This document shows positions 1 through 6,222 of a stretch of 23,836 nt of DNA, piece by piece. The notes under the pieces were generated by a model, which made no database searches, was not told the origin of the DNA, and saw only the letters and a list, made by a program, of their open reading frames with translations. A program made the translations under genes and the position numbers. The DNA comes from Treponema sp. (lineage in GTDB: Bacteria; Spirochaetota; Spirochaetia; Treponematales; Breznakiellaceae), in the NCBI GenBank assembly GCA_031275035.1, contig JAISPH010000012.1, forward strand, positions 1 to 23,836, read 5' to 3'. Within the stretch, counting starts at the first letter, position 1. Every line of letters starts with the position of its first letter.

Positions 1-112
1 TAATCCGGGTTTACAGATACTTGAAGATTACGAGCACATAGCGAAACGTCTTGAATGTGAAAAACGAAAGCGGGGAATACGGTACCAGATGTGCAATACT
101 TGTTAAATTAGT

Positions 113-653
113 GCATATGCCCCCCAGCCCCCGGCCACTATCCCGGCGTGGACCCACATTCCGGCGGCGGAGGTAACGCTGCTTACCAACGCGTACACGG
201 ACTGGTACGCCGCATACGGCCCGGTTCTTAAACCCCATACCCCGGCGGCCCGAGATCCCCCCGCCCTCCACGGTACCGGAGTTGAGCCCCGGCGCAGGCC
301 ATCCCCGGCAGATCGTGATCCATTACCGGGACCAGGGTTCGGCCCGCCGGGGCAAGCCCGAAGGCGTACACGGCATCGAGGTGCGGTGGGCTGCTCAAAA
401 TGCTGCGCATTTTGAGCTTGGGAGTTTTGCAAAGCAAAACTCCCAAGACGAAAGCCGTTTACGGCTTTCGTCACAGCCCCCTGTAAGTATCAAAGAGCTT
501 GACAACTCCGCCTTCGATACCAAAAGCCCTCTTATCCTGGAGTTTGGGGAAGAGGACCGGGGCAAACGGGTCTACATGACAGGCCGCTGGGAGATAGAGC
601 GGGAAGGGGTTAAAGGGGACTTCGGGGAGATTGTGTCATCGATTGTGCCGTAA
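113..653 (+). pseudogene. Decayed gene of a spirochaete/Bacteroidetes protein family of unknown function
   Basis: Two separated parts of one protein can be read. Around 156-265, in the frame of TGG at 156, the peptide WTHIPAAEVTLLTNAYTDW appears, which resembles the N-terminal part of a roughly 200-residue family I remember from treponemes and Bacteroidetes. From about 308 to 653, in a different frame, comes the C-terminal part: QIVIHYRDQGSARR, then GVHGIEVRWA, then the typical ending RWEIEREGVKGDFGEIVSSIVP split over 593-650. The middle (about 60-80 residues by memory of the family) is missing and the frame changes, so the gene is broken. The longest open frame starts at 282, but its first residues do not look native. 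A block of three palindromes (393-473) sits in frame within the C-terminal part. Family assignment is from memory and the function is unknown. Confidence 0.6.
393..473. repeat. Triple perfect palindrome block inserted in frame
   Basis: Three perfect inverted repeats abut each other. 393-417 has 11-bp arms (GCTCAAAATGC) around TGC. 418-446 has 13-bp arms (TTGGGAGTTTTGC) around AAA. 447-472 has 11-bp arms (GACGAAAGCCG) around TTTA. With one flanking base the block is 81 bp, exactly 27 codons, and it lies between residues RWA and QPPVSI of the surrounding reading frame without breaking it. The peptide it adds contains GSFAKQNSQDES. Related modules occur at 723-786. This resembles palindromic elements such as the Rickettsia RPE family that insert in frame into genes, but I do not recognise the sequence. 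Confidence 0.75.
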
Positions 654-722
654 TCCGCGCCCTGTGTGGTTAACCATTGGAGGAGCAAGAAAACATAGAA
701 ACGTAAGTAAACGATAAAGCGT

Positions 723-786
723 GGAGTTTGGCTATACGGCGAAGCCGAACAGCCAAACTCCAAAGGCGATTTGCAAAGCAAATTGC
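723..786. repeat. Two palindromes related to the 393-473 block
   Basis: 723-761 has 11-bp perfect arms (GGAGTTTGGCT / AGCCAAACTCC) around an inner small stem (CGGC-GAA-GCCG). 766-786 has 9-bp arms with one mismatch (GCGATTTGC / GCAAATTGC) around AAA. The cores GGAGTTT and TTTGCAAAGCAAA match the second palindrome at 418-446, so this is probably the same element family. It lies between the decayed gene and the lipoprotein gene at 892. A frame opened at 721 runs through it into the lipoprotein, but that is a by-product of the element. Confidence 0.6.
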
Positions 787-891
787 ACGGCCCCCGAGTC
801 AAAGACAGATGTGAGAGTCTACCGGACTGTCCGGCGCGCTTTGAACGGGAGGGCCGTAAAACCGCCCCTTAAGGGTGGAAGGGATAAACAA

Positions 892-1353
892 ATGAAAGAT
901 TCAACAAAGGCAAGGATTTTGGCGGCGGGTCTGGGCGTTGCGGCGATGCTGACGCCGGCGGCGTGCGACAACGGAACGGGGACGGATCCATGCAGGTGCC
1001 CGGATAAAATTCATGGCAGCGCGCTCTGCGGCTGCGGCGGCGCTGATTGTGTATGTGAGCAGAAAGAGTGGGCTCTTGACTACAATATAAAAGTAATCAA
1101 TGAAACAGGTGAAAAATTGCGCGCCGGACTTATTACCGACGTTACGAGTGCAATGAATGTTATTAATGGCGAAGATGTTTCTCTAATGTCTGTCATATCT
1201 GCCCGTAATGTAACAATAAGTATAACCACTGGAGAAGATGACGCAGTTACTTATAATACGATTACAATCGGGAGCCAGTATATGATTTCCTATAATGCCA
1301 TAAAAGGCAATCTTGAATATATGTTTGGCGAGATGAAGGCAATAACAGAGTAG
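892..1353 (+). CDS. Small Cys-rich lipoprotein, unknown function
   Basis: 153 residues. The N-terminus is a short lipoprotein signal: basic MKDSTKAR, a hydrophobic stretch to about residue 22, then TPAAC with Cys25 as the probable lipidation site (relaxed spirochaetal lipobox, Pro at -3). Residues 25-55 are Gly/Cys-rich (CDNGTGTDPCRC, CGCGGADCVC), a pattern seen in several small treponeme lipoproteins. The rest looks like a small beta-rich domain without a motif I recognise. The ATG at 892 is chosen because it directly precedes the signal peptide and follows a purine-rich GGAAGGG; the frame is open further upstream only because it passes through palindromes. Codon use after about 1080 is AT-richer than in neighbouring genes. 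The stop codon is the first triplet of a dispersed repeat at 1351-1391. Confidence 0.7.
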   Translation: MKDSTKARILAAGLGVAAMLTPAACDNGTGTDPCRCPDKIHGSALCGCGGADCVCEQKEWALDYNIKVINETGEKLRAGLITDVTSAMNVINGEDVSLMSVISARNVTISITTGEDDAVTYNTITIGSQYMISYNAIKGNLEYMFGEMKAITE

Positions 1354-1391
1354 CGCGGGGACGTCCGGCTGCGGCGTGAAAGCGCGTAAAA
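1351..1391 (-). repeat. 41-bp dispersed repeat, left copy (inverted relative to 23062-23102)
   Basis: The reverse complement of 1351-1391 matches 23062-23102 at 38 of 41 bases by eye. It begins with the TAG stop of the lipoprotein gene. It contains no obvious hairpin with a T-run, so it is not a plain terminator. The rest of 1354-1729, more than 300 bases without an intact gene, holds the rimO fragment and a hairpin at 1699-1720. Confidence 0.75.
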
Positions 1392-1441
1392 GGAACGGCG
1401 AGGGGCGGTACGCGGCATACGGTAAAACGGTCCGGGGCGGA

Positions 1442-1620
1442 CTACCGGCCTCTGACAAAGGTTCCCGGCTCCAGGAGGCGGCTGTCCCGCAGTGGATCAC
1501 CGCGGCGCCGTCCACCTCCGGGGCCTGGCAATAGAGGCGGCCCAGGTAGAGCCCCTCCTCCCCGTCAATTGTTTCCTCCACCAGTACGTCATATTCTTTT
1601 CCGGCAAAGAGGTCTGCCGC
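1442..1620 (-). pseudogene. rimO: C-terminal fragment of RimO methylthiotransferase (TRAM domain), frameshifted
   Basis: Read on the minus strand from about 1620, the frame gives LFAGKEYDVLVEE, GLYLGRLYCQ and APEVDGAAVIH, the TRAM-domain end of RimO (ribosomal protein S12 Asp methylthiotransferase). Near 1480-1490 the frame must change: the other frame then gives LRDSRLLEPGTFVRGR followed by TAG at 1444-1442, which fits the usual RimO ending. The radical-SAM and N-terminal domains (some 350 residues) are absent, because the ATPase gene lies immediately upstream on this strand. The piece is therefore a displaced, broken gene end. An intact rimO would be expected elsewhere in the genome. The upstream border of homology is uncertain. 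Confidence 0.65.
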
Positions 1621-1698
1621 ATTGTAGCCCGCCTCAAAATGTGGGCGGGACAGATCCGCCGCGGGCATGGCGGACTTATCCCCCCGCCGCCAAAGGCG

Positions 1699-1720
1699 GC
1701 CCGGACGCCGGGCGTTTTTT
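1699..1720 (+). terminator. Rho-independent terminator-like hairpin
   Basis: GCCCGG (1699-1704), loop ACG, CCGGGC (1708-1713), then G and six T. It is oriented for transcripts coming from the left and lies 10 bp beyond the stop of the oppositely oriented ATPase gene. An overlapping alternative stem (GCCGCC-AAA-GGCGGC, 1686-1700) competes with it. Confidence 0.55.
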
Positions 1721-1729
1721 CGTATCCGC

Positions 1730-2503
1730 CTACAGAACGCTTTGCAGAAACTGTCTGGTCCTTTCGTTGGCGGGGCTGGTAAATATCTTATCCGGGTGAT
1801 CTGCCTCAAGTACGGCGCCTTCAAACATAAACACCACCTTATCCGCCACTTCCCGGGCAAAGCCCATCTCGTGGGTTACCACCAGCATGGTCATCCCCGC
1901 GGCGGCAAGGCTCTTCATTACGGCAAGGACCTCGCCCACCAGTTCCGGGTCCAGGGCGGAGGTGGGTTCGTCAAAGAGCATGATCCGGGGCTCCATGGCC
2001 AGCGCCCGGGCAATGGCGACCCGCTGCTGCTGGCCGCCGGAAAGCTGGGAGGGGTAGGCGTCCACCTTGTCGGCCAGGCCGACCCGGTCCATAAGGACCT
2101 TGGCCTTTGCCCGGGCCTCCTCCACGGAAAGTTTTTTTACATGCACCGGAGCAAGGATAAGGTTCTCGATTACTGTCTTGTGGGGAAAGAGGTTGAAACT
2201 CTGAAACACCATCCCCACTTCCAGCAGGGCCTGGTTCAATTCATGGTGATGTATCTTGAGGGTATTCGCCCCGTTTACGCAGTCAAAGAGCAGCTTATCT
2301 TCCACATAGATCTTGCCGCTGTCTATTTTTTCCAGCCGGTTGAGGGTCCGCAGATAGGTCGATTTCCCCGCCCCCGAGGGGCCGATAATACAGACCACCT
2401 CTTTCTGTTCCACCGTAAGGGAAACATTCTTCAGCACCTCAAGGGGCATTCTCCCGGCGGTATGAAAGGTCTTGCAAATATCGACGGTCTTAATCATTGA
2501 CAT
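1730..2503 (-). CDS. Polar amino-acid ABC transporter, ATP-binding protein
   Basis: 257 residues, GlnQ/HisP class; hydrolyses ATP to drive uptake through the permease encoded just upstream. Visible motifs: Walker [10 protein letters not shown] (41-49), Q-loop VFQSFNLF, signature LSGGQQQR, Walker B IMLFDEP, and switch His in VVTHE. It is about 15 residues longer than a typical GlnQ because of an insertion between the Walker A region and the Q-loop (around [14 protein letters not shown]). A second ATG two codons downstream is also possible. It is separated from the permease by 38 bp and is the last gene of binding protein-permease-ATPase. The substrate cannot be read from the ATPase; see the binding protein. 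Confidence 0.93.
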   Translation of the reverse strand: MSMIKTVDICKTFHTAGRMPLEVLKNVSLTVEQKEVVCIIGPSGAGKSTYLRTLNRLEKIDSGKIYVEDKLLFDCVNGANTLKIHHHELNQALLEVGMVFQSFNLFPHKTVIENLILAPVHVKKLSVEEARAKAKVLMDRVGLADKVDAYPSQLSGGQQQRVAIARALAMEPRIMLFDEPTSALDPELVGEVLAVMKSLAAAGMTMLVVTHEMGFAREVADKVVFMFEGAVLEADHPDKIFTSPANERTRQFLQSVL

Positions 2504-2541
2504 GGCGCTGCTCCAGAACAGGACTCAAAAAACCGCCTGGC

Positions 2542-3570
2542 TTATACATATACCGAATATTTCTTTTCCATCTTGTGGAAAACAAAGGTAAAAACCGCGG
2601 TGATAATCAAATACAAGATCATGGCCGGTATATATACCATGGCCGAGGCGGTGGAAGATGAAATGGAACGGGTTACCTTGGTTATGTCCGTGAGGGCAAT
2701 AATCGAAACCAGGGAAGCGTCCTTGAGCATCATTATAAATTCATTCCCCACCGGAGGGATAAGCCTTCTTATGGACTGGGGAACGATGACCAGCCGCATG
2801 GTCTGGGCATAGGAAAGACGCAGGGCCTTGGAGGCTTCAAACTGGCCCTTGTCGATACTGAGGATAGCCGCCCGGATGATCTCGGCGCAGTAGGCCGCGG
2901 AGTTAAGGCTGAAGGCGATAAAGGCCGCAATAAAACGGTTATTGATGGTCAGGGCCGGGGTAATCTGGGGAAGTCCATAGTAGATAAAATAGAGCTGCAT
3001 CAGAAGCGGCGTACCCCGGAAAAAGAAAACATAGGCGCTGCAGATCCGGTTGATCCACGGTTTCCTTGACATTTTACCCAGGGCCAGAAACAGACTCAGC
3101 GCCAGTCCCGCGGAAACCGCCAGGATCGTAAGCCATATAGTAACCTTGGAGCCTTCTACCAGCTGGATTACCCAGACGGCAATTTTCTGCAAAAAAGCCC
3201 GGATTCCCTCTGGAACACGGGGCCAAACCGCAACAGCCAAAAGGGCTATAAGGGCGCCGGCGGCAATTAAAAACAAAAAAAGCAGAACGACAAAAAGCGC
3301 CTTTTGTTTCAGTTTATAGACCCGGCCCTTTCGGAAGGCATAGATGTCTCCGGTAAGAAAAATCCCCAAAAAGAAGGCCCAGAAAATACAGAGCGCTCCT
3401 GTCTGGATATACCACCGGCTGGCCCAAAAAGCGCCGTAAGGCCCAAGGGGCAGATAGTAAAGCGCTATGGCCAGCCATAATTCGCCCGAAAACAGCGCCA
3501 GGACAAACCAGCGTTTCCGGTATAACGGAAAATCGTTATAATTGACATTGCCTTCACATAAACTGAACAT
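2542..3570 (-). CDS. Polar amino-acid ABC transporter, permease with extended N-terminus
   Basis: 342 residues from ATG at 3570, a HisM/GlnP-type inner-membrane permease. The C-terminal ~220 residues are the standard domain: it starts at SKVTIWLTILAVSAGLALSL, carries FFRGTPLLMQLYF, and has the EAA coupling loop EASKALRLSYAQTMRLVIVP. Ahead of it are roughly 100 extra residues with about three further hydrophobic segments (WFVLALFSGELWLAIALYYL; ALCIFWAFFLGIFLTG; ALFVVLLFLFLIAAGALIAL), more than the usual five membrane spans. The open frame continues to 3828, but the extra part is translation of a dispersed repeat (3610-3768), so I prefer 3570, which has a GAGGGG 11 bases upstream. A 380-base gap separates it from the binding-protein gene, unusual within such an operon. 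Confidence 0.87.
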   Translation of the reverse strand: MFSLCEGNVNYNDFPLYRKRWFVLALFSGELWLAIALYYLPLGPYGAFWASRWYIQTGALCIFWAFFLGIFLTGDIYAFRKGRVYKLKQKALFVVLLFLFLIAAGALIALLAVAVWPRVPEGIRAFLQKIAVWVIQLVEGSKVTIWLTILAVSAGLALSLFLALGKMSRKPWINRICSAYVFFFRGTPLLMQLYFIYYGLPQITPALTINNRFIAAFIAFSLNSAAYCAEIIRAAILSIDKGQFEASKALRLSYAQTMRLVIVPQSIRRLIPPVGNEFIMMLKDASLVSIIALTDITKVTRSISSSTASAMVYIPAMILYLIITAVFTFVFHKMEKKYSVYV

Positions 3571-3609
3571 CGGCGCCGTTACCCCTCTTCCGAGCTTGAT
3601 TCCGCCTGC

Positions 3610-3768
3610 GGGTCCATACCCAAGAACCCGCTCGCCGGCTCGCGGGGAAGCCTCTGGGGCGATTTGGACCCGGCAACGATTTGTTTGCCGGGGGTATGGA
3701 CACGCATAAATCCATACCTTGCGGATCGACGATACCCCGCCGCAAGCTCTGCGGCGGGGAGAGTCATT
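3610..3768 (+). repeat. Dispersed palindromic element, copy R1
   Basis: Left end: GGGTCCATACCCAAGA, then ACCCGCTCGCCGGCTCGCGG. Right end: GATACCCCGCCGC, a short loop, then GCGGCGGGG and TCATT, i.e. a strong GC hairpin at 3733-3757. The same two ends occur at 4966-5113 and in part at 9990-10127, 10985-11045 and 18243-18290. The centre (3661-3730) differs from the other copies and contains GGTATGGAC plus an inner ATCCATACC. With 3771-3950 this fills the 380-base gap between permease and binding-protein genes; the remainder (3769-3911) shows no gene. Confidence 0.75.
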
Positions 3769-3904
3769 GTTTCCAAAACGGAACAGGCCGGGAATTCCCG
3801 CCATTTCAAAGAACCGGCCCCGCTGCACGCAAAATGCCGGTTCCCCAACCCGTATACTGTATACGGATTAAGGCATATACAAAACCCCCGGCCCGCCTCT
3901 TCTT

Positions 3905-3938
3905 TTAGAGAAGAACCGCCGAAGACGGCCGTTTTCGG
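3905..3938 (-). terminator. Hairpins downstream of the binding-protein gene
   Basis: On the minus strand, soon after the binding-protein stop, CCGCCGAA pairs with TTCGGCGG (loop about 10 nt), followed by a second hairpin (TCTTCT / AGAAGA) with a short A/T-rich loop. There is no long T-run. It could end part of the transcript or protect its 3' end, as is common between an abundant binding protein and its permease. Confidence 0.4.
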
Positions 3939-3950
3939 CGGCCCCTTCTG

Positions 3951-4784
3951 TTACCTTACCGAAGAAACCACATCGGTTCCAAAAACATCCATCGAAATCT
4001 TTTTGAGCGTTCCGTCGGCATACAGCTCATCCAGAGCCTTGTTCAGGGCTTCCGTAAGGGCGTTATTGCCTTTTTTAAGGCAAATGGCAAGCACCTCGTC
4101 GTTGCTTACCTCGGCGGTAATCTCAAAGGGATTATTCGGCCTGGAGAGATATTCGGCGGCTACCACGCTGTCCACCAGGATAACATCGACCCGGTTTAAG
4201 GTAAGTTCGTCAAAGCAGTTCATCACCTTGTCGTATTCAAAAACCTCGACCTTTGCGCCGGACTGGGCGATCCAGTCCGTGGCCAGAGTATCGGAAGTGG
4301 TCTCGGCCTGATAGGTAAGCCTGAGCCCCTGGATCTGATCCAAAGATTTGGGCTTGACCCTGGAATCTTTGCGTACCACCAGAAGCTGGGAATTGGCCAC
4401 ATAGGGTTTGGTGAAGTTAAACTGGGCCGCCCGGTCCTCGGTGTAGGTAACCGAAGAAATAATACAGTCGTATTTGCCCGTATCGACCCCGGCGAAGATG
4501 CCGTCCCATGCGGTATCCACATATTCAAACTCAAGGCCCAATTTGGCGGACAGGGCCTTTGCCAGCTCCACGTCAAAGCCGATGGGGGTTTTTCCGTCGG
4601 TGTCAAAGTACTCCATCGGGGGATACCCGATTTCCATGCCGACGGAAAAAACTCCGGGGCTTAGGGTTAAACCGGCGCCGGAAGGGGAAGCTCCCCCCTC
4701 TTCGGCGGCAGTCTTAGGCTTACAAACCGTTATGGCAAGAACCAAAACAGCAAGGACCCCAAGGGCCGTTTTTTTCAGTTTCAT
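3951..4784 (-). CDS. Amino-acid ABC transporter substrate-binding lipoprotein (SBP_bac_3 family)
   Basis: 277 residues. Signal MKLKKTALGVLAVLVLAITV followed by Cys21 suggests a lipoprotein facing the periplasm. The family-3 ligand domain is clear: GYPPMEYFDTDGK, GFDVELAKAL, the TxxR-F-F-xPY signature as TEDRAAQFNFTKPY (the Arg normally binds the ligand carboxylate), and the C-terminal ALDELYADGTLKKI. Start ATG at 4784 has a strong GAGGAGG six to seven bases upstream and a sigma-70 promoter 55-84 bases upstream. It is first gene of a minus-strand cluster with the permease (2542-3570) and ATPase (1730-2503). Divergent cysK and nearby cysE suggest cystine, cysteine or a precursor as substrate, but this is context only; glutamine or another polar amino acid is possible. 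Confidence 0.92.
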   Translation of the reverse strand: MKLKKTALGVLAVLVLAITVCKPKTAAEEGGASPSGAGLTLSPGVFSVGMEIGYPPMEYFDTDGKTPIGFDVELAKALSAKLGLEFEYVDTAWDGIFAGVDTGKYDCIISSVTYTEDRAAQFNFTKPYVANSQLLVVRKDSRVKPKSLDQIQGLRLTYQAETTSDTLATDWIAQSGAKVEVFEYDKVMNCFDELTLNRVDVILVDSVVAAEYLSRPNNPFEITAEVSNDEVLAICLKKGNNALTEALNKALDELYADGTLKKISMDVFGTDVVSSVR

Positions 4785-4838
4785 ATTTTTTCCTCCTCAA
4801 GAAGGAGCCGCATTTTGTATCCGGGCTCCCGAAAAGAA

Positions 4839-4868
4839 AGTATACCCCGTTAGTTTTTTGCCTGTCAA
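4839..4868 (-). promoter_or_regulatory. Sigma-70 promoter of the amino-acid ABC operon
   Basis: On the minus strand TTGACA (4868-4863), an 18-bp spacer, then TATACT (4844-4839). The -35 overlaps a small inverted repeat CCTGT...ACAGG (4861-4877 region), a possible regulator site. The run 4869-4930 upstream is strongly AT-rich. Confidence 0.7.
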
Positions 4869-4965
4869 TAAAACAGGAGGATAAATTTGTATTTTTATGC
4901 GTTTTATTGCATATATATACGTTTCCGTACTCTTATTATTTAGATGAGGCGATGATTCCGTCCGT

Positions 4966-5113
4966 GGGGTCCATACCCAAGAGCCCGCTTGCGCGGGGGA
5001 GCATTGGGGCAGTTAATCAGTACAACGTCTACGAAATGTGGTATGTAGCCCACATATAATCACATTCCTCCCGGAACGAAGATACCCCGCTGCTTGTGGC
5101 GGGGTTCTTCATT
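4966..5113 (+). repeat. Dispersed palindromic element, copy R2
   Basis: Left end GGGTCCATACCCAAGA then GCCCGCTTGCGCGGGGGAGC; right end GATACCCCGCTGC, TT, GTGGCGGGG, TTCTTCATT (5081-5113). The ends align with R1 while the centre is different. It stops 18 bp before the cysK -35 box, so the right-hand GC hairpin plus TTCTT lies directly upstream of the promoter and could stop read-through from the left. Together with the two promoters it accounts for the gap 4785-5194. Confidence 0.75.
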
Positions 5114-5130
5114 ATTTTGAAAATTTGCTC

Positions 5131-5159
5131 TTGACAAAAACAGTATAATGTCGTATAAT
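5131..5159 (+). promoter_or_regulatory. Consensus sigma-70 promoter of cysK
   Basis: TTGACA (5131-5136), exactly 17 bp, TATAAT (5154-5159): both boxes match the consensus perfectly. GTATAAT also occurs 10 bp earlier at 5143. The leader is about 30 nt and ends in AGGAGG seven bases before the ATG at 5195. Confidence 0.88.
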
Positions 5160-5194
5160 CCTATGTAAATAATAAGAATTGTCAGGAGGAACCA

Positions 5195-6115
5195 ATGGCA
5201 AGAGCGGAAAAAATTACGGATCTAATAGGAAAAACTCCGATAGTCAAAATCAACCGGTTAAACGATAGTGAAGCGGTGGTATACGCTAAACTGGAGAGTT
5301 TTAACCCCCTGCACAGCGTTAAGGACCGGATTGCCCTCGCCCTTATTGAAACGGCGGAAAAAGACGGCCGCATCAAGAAGGGGACGGTCCTCATCGAGCC
5401 CACCAGCGGCAATACCGGGATAGGCCTCGCCTTTGTGGCGGCGGTTAAGGGATACCGGATTATCCTGACCATGCCCGAGACCATGAGTATTGAACGGCGG
5501 AAACTCCTTAAAGCCCTGGGGGCGGAGCTGGAACTGACCGAAGGGGCCAAGGGTATGAAGGGCGCCATAGCCAAGGCGGAAGAACTGGCCGCGGCCACTC
5601 CCAATTCCTTTATTCCCCAGCAGTTTGACAATCCCGCCAATCCGGCAATCCACGAAAAAACCACGGGGCCGGAAATCTGGGACGATACCGGCGGCAAGAT
5701 CGACATCCTCATCGGCGGGGTGGGTACCGGAGGCACCATCACCGGCGCGGGGAAATACCTTAAATCGAAGAAGCCCTCGGTACAGGTTATCGCCGTAGAA
5801 CCCGCAGGCTCTCCGGTCCTTTCCGGCGGCAGCCCCGGTCCCCATAAGATTCAGGGCATAGGCGCAGGTTTTGTTCCCCGGGTTTACGATTCCACGATTG
5901 TGGACGAGCTGTATCAGACCGATGAGGTAAAGGCGGGCAATGCGGCCCGGGCGGCGGCAAAGCAGGAGGGCATCCTTATCGGCATTTCCTCCGGCGCCGC
6001 CCTGGAAGCGGCCTTGACCGTGGCCAAGCGGCCCGAAAACAAGGGCAAGACCATCGTGGTGGTCCTTCCCGATACGGGGGAACGTTACCTCTCAACCTGG
6101 CTTTGGGACGAATAG
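5195..6115 (+). CDS. cysK: Cysteine synthase (O-acetylserine sulfhydrylase)
   Basis: 306 residues, the usual CysK length. PLP enzyme of the cytoplasm that replaces the acetate of O-acetylserine with sulfide to give L-cysteine. Schiff-base lysine is Lys43 in NPLHSVKDR; the substrate loop is PTSGNTG; the phosphate-binding loop is GVGTGGT; the C-terminal [10 protein letters not shown] is also standard. ATG at 5195 follows AGGAGG at ideal spacing. It is transcribed alone from the consensus promoter at 5131-5159, divergent from an amino-acid importer and convergent with cysE, which makes its substrate. A cystathionine beta-synthase-like role is unlikely given the length and motifs. Confidence 0.96.
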   Translation: MARAEKITDLIGKTPIVKINRLNDSEAVVYAKLESFNPLHSVKDRIALALIETAEKDGRIKKGTVLIEPTSGNTGIGLAFVAAVKGYRIILTMPETMSIERRKLLKALGAELELTEGAKGMKGAIAKAEELAAATPNSFIPQQFDNPANPAIHEKTTGPEIWDDTGGKIDILIGGVGTGGTITGAGKYLKSKKPSVQVIAVEPAGSPVLSGGSPGPHKIQGIGAGFVPRVYDSTIVDELYQTDEVKAGNAARAAAKQEGILIGISSGAALEAALTVAKRPENKGKTIVVVLPDTGERYLSTWLWDE

Positions 6116-6123
6116 GCCCGATG

Positions 6124-6159
6124 CGGAGAGATGAAAAAGGAGGTGTTTTTTTCTCTCCG
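6124..6159. terminator. Possible bidirectional terminator between cysK and cysE
   Basis: CGGAGAGA (6124-6131) pairs with TCTCTCCG (6152-6159); just inside, an A-run (6134-6138) can pair with a T-run (6146-6151). The loop is GGAGGTG-like. It lies 9 bp past the cysK stop, about 60 bp before the cysE stop. The T-run is inside the stem and not after it, so the assignment is weak. Confidence 0.4.
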
Positions 6160-6222
6160 GGGCCGGCGTTGAGGACCCGGACCTAGGGAGGCGCCGGAAA
6201 ACATCAGTTTTTCAGCGCTTCT

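Noticed and set aside
393..472. CRISPR array
   Set aside because: The three units differ from each other, abut without spacers and are each palindromic; no cas gene nearby.
282..653. Intact 123-residue gene from ATG 282
   Set aside because: The N-terminal residues do not fit the family, the N-terminal half of the family lies upstream in another frame, and 27 codons are palindromic insert; treated as a decayed gene.
1667..2500. Long plus-strand frame of 277 residues opposite the ATPase gene
   Set aside because: It is the complement of a clear ABC ATPase with all motifs; composition (Gly/His/Leu-rich) is typical of an antisense shadow.
3571..3828. N-terminal extension of the permease to 428 residues
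   Set aside because: The extra residues are translation of dispersed repeat R1 and have no ribosome site in front.
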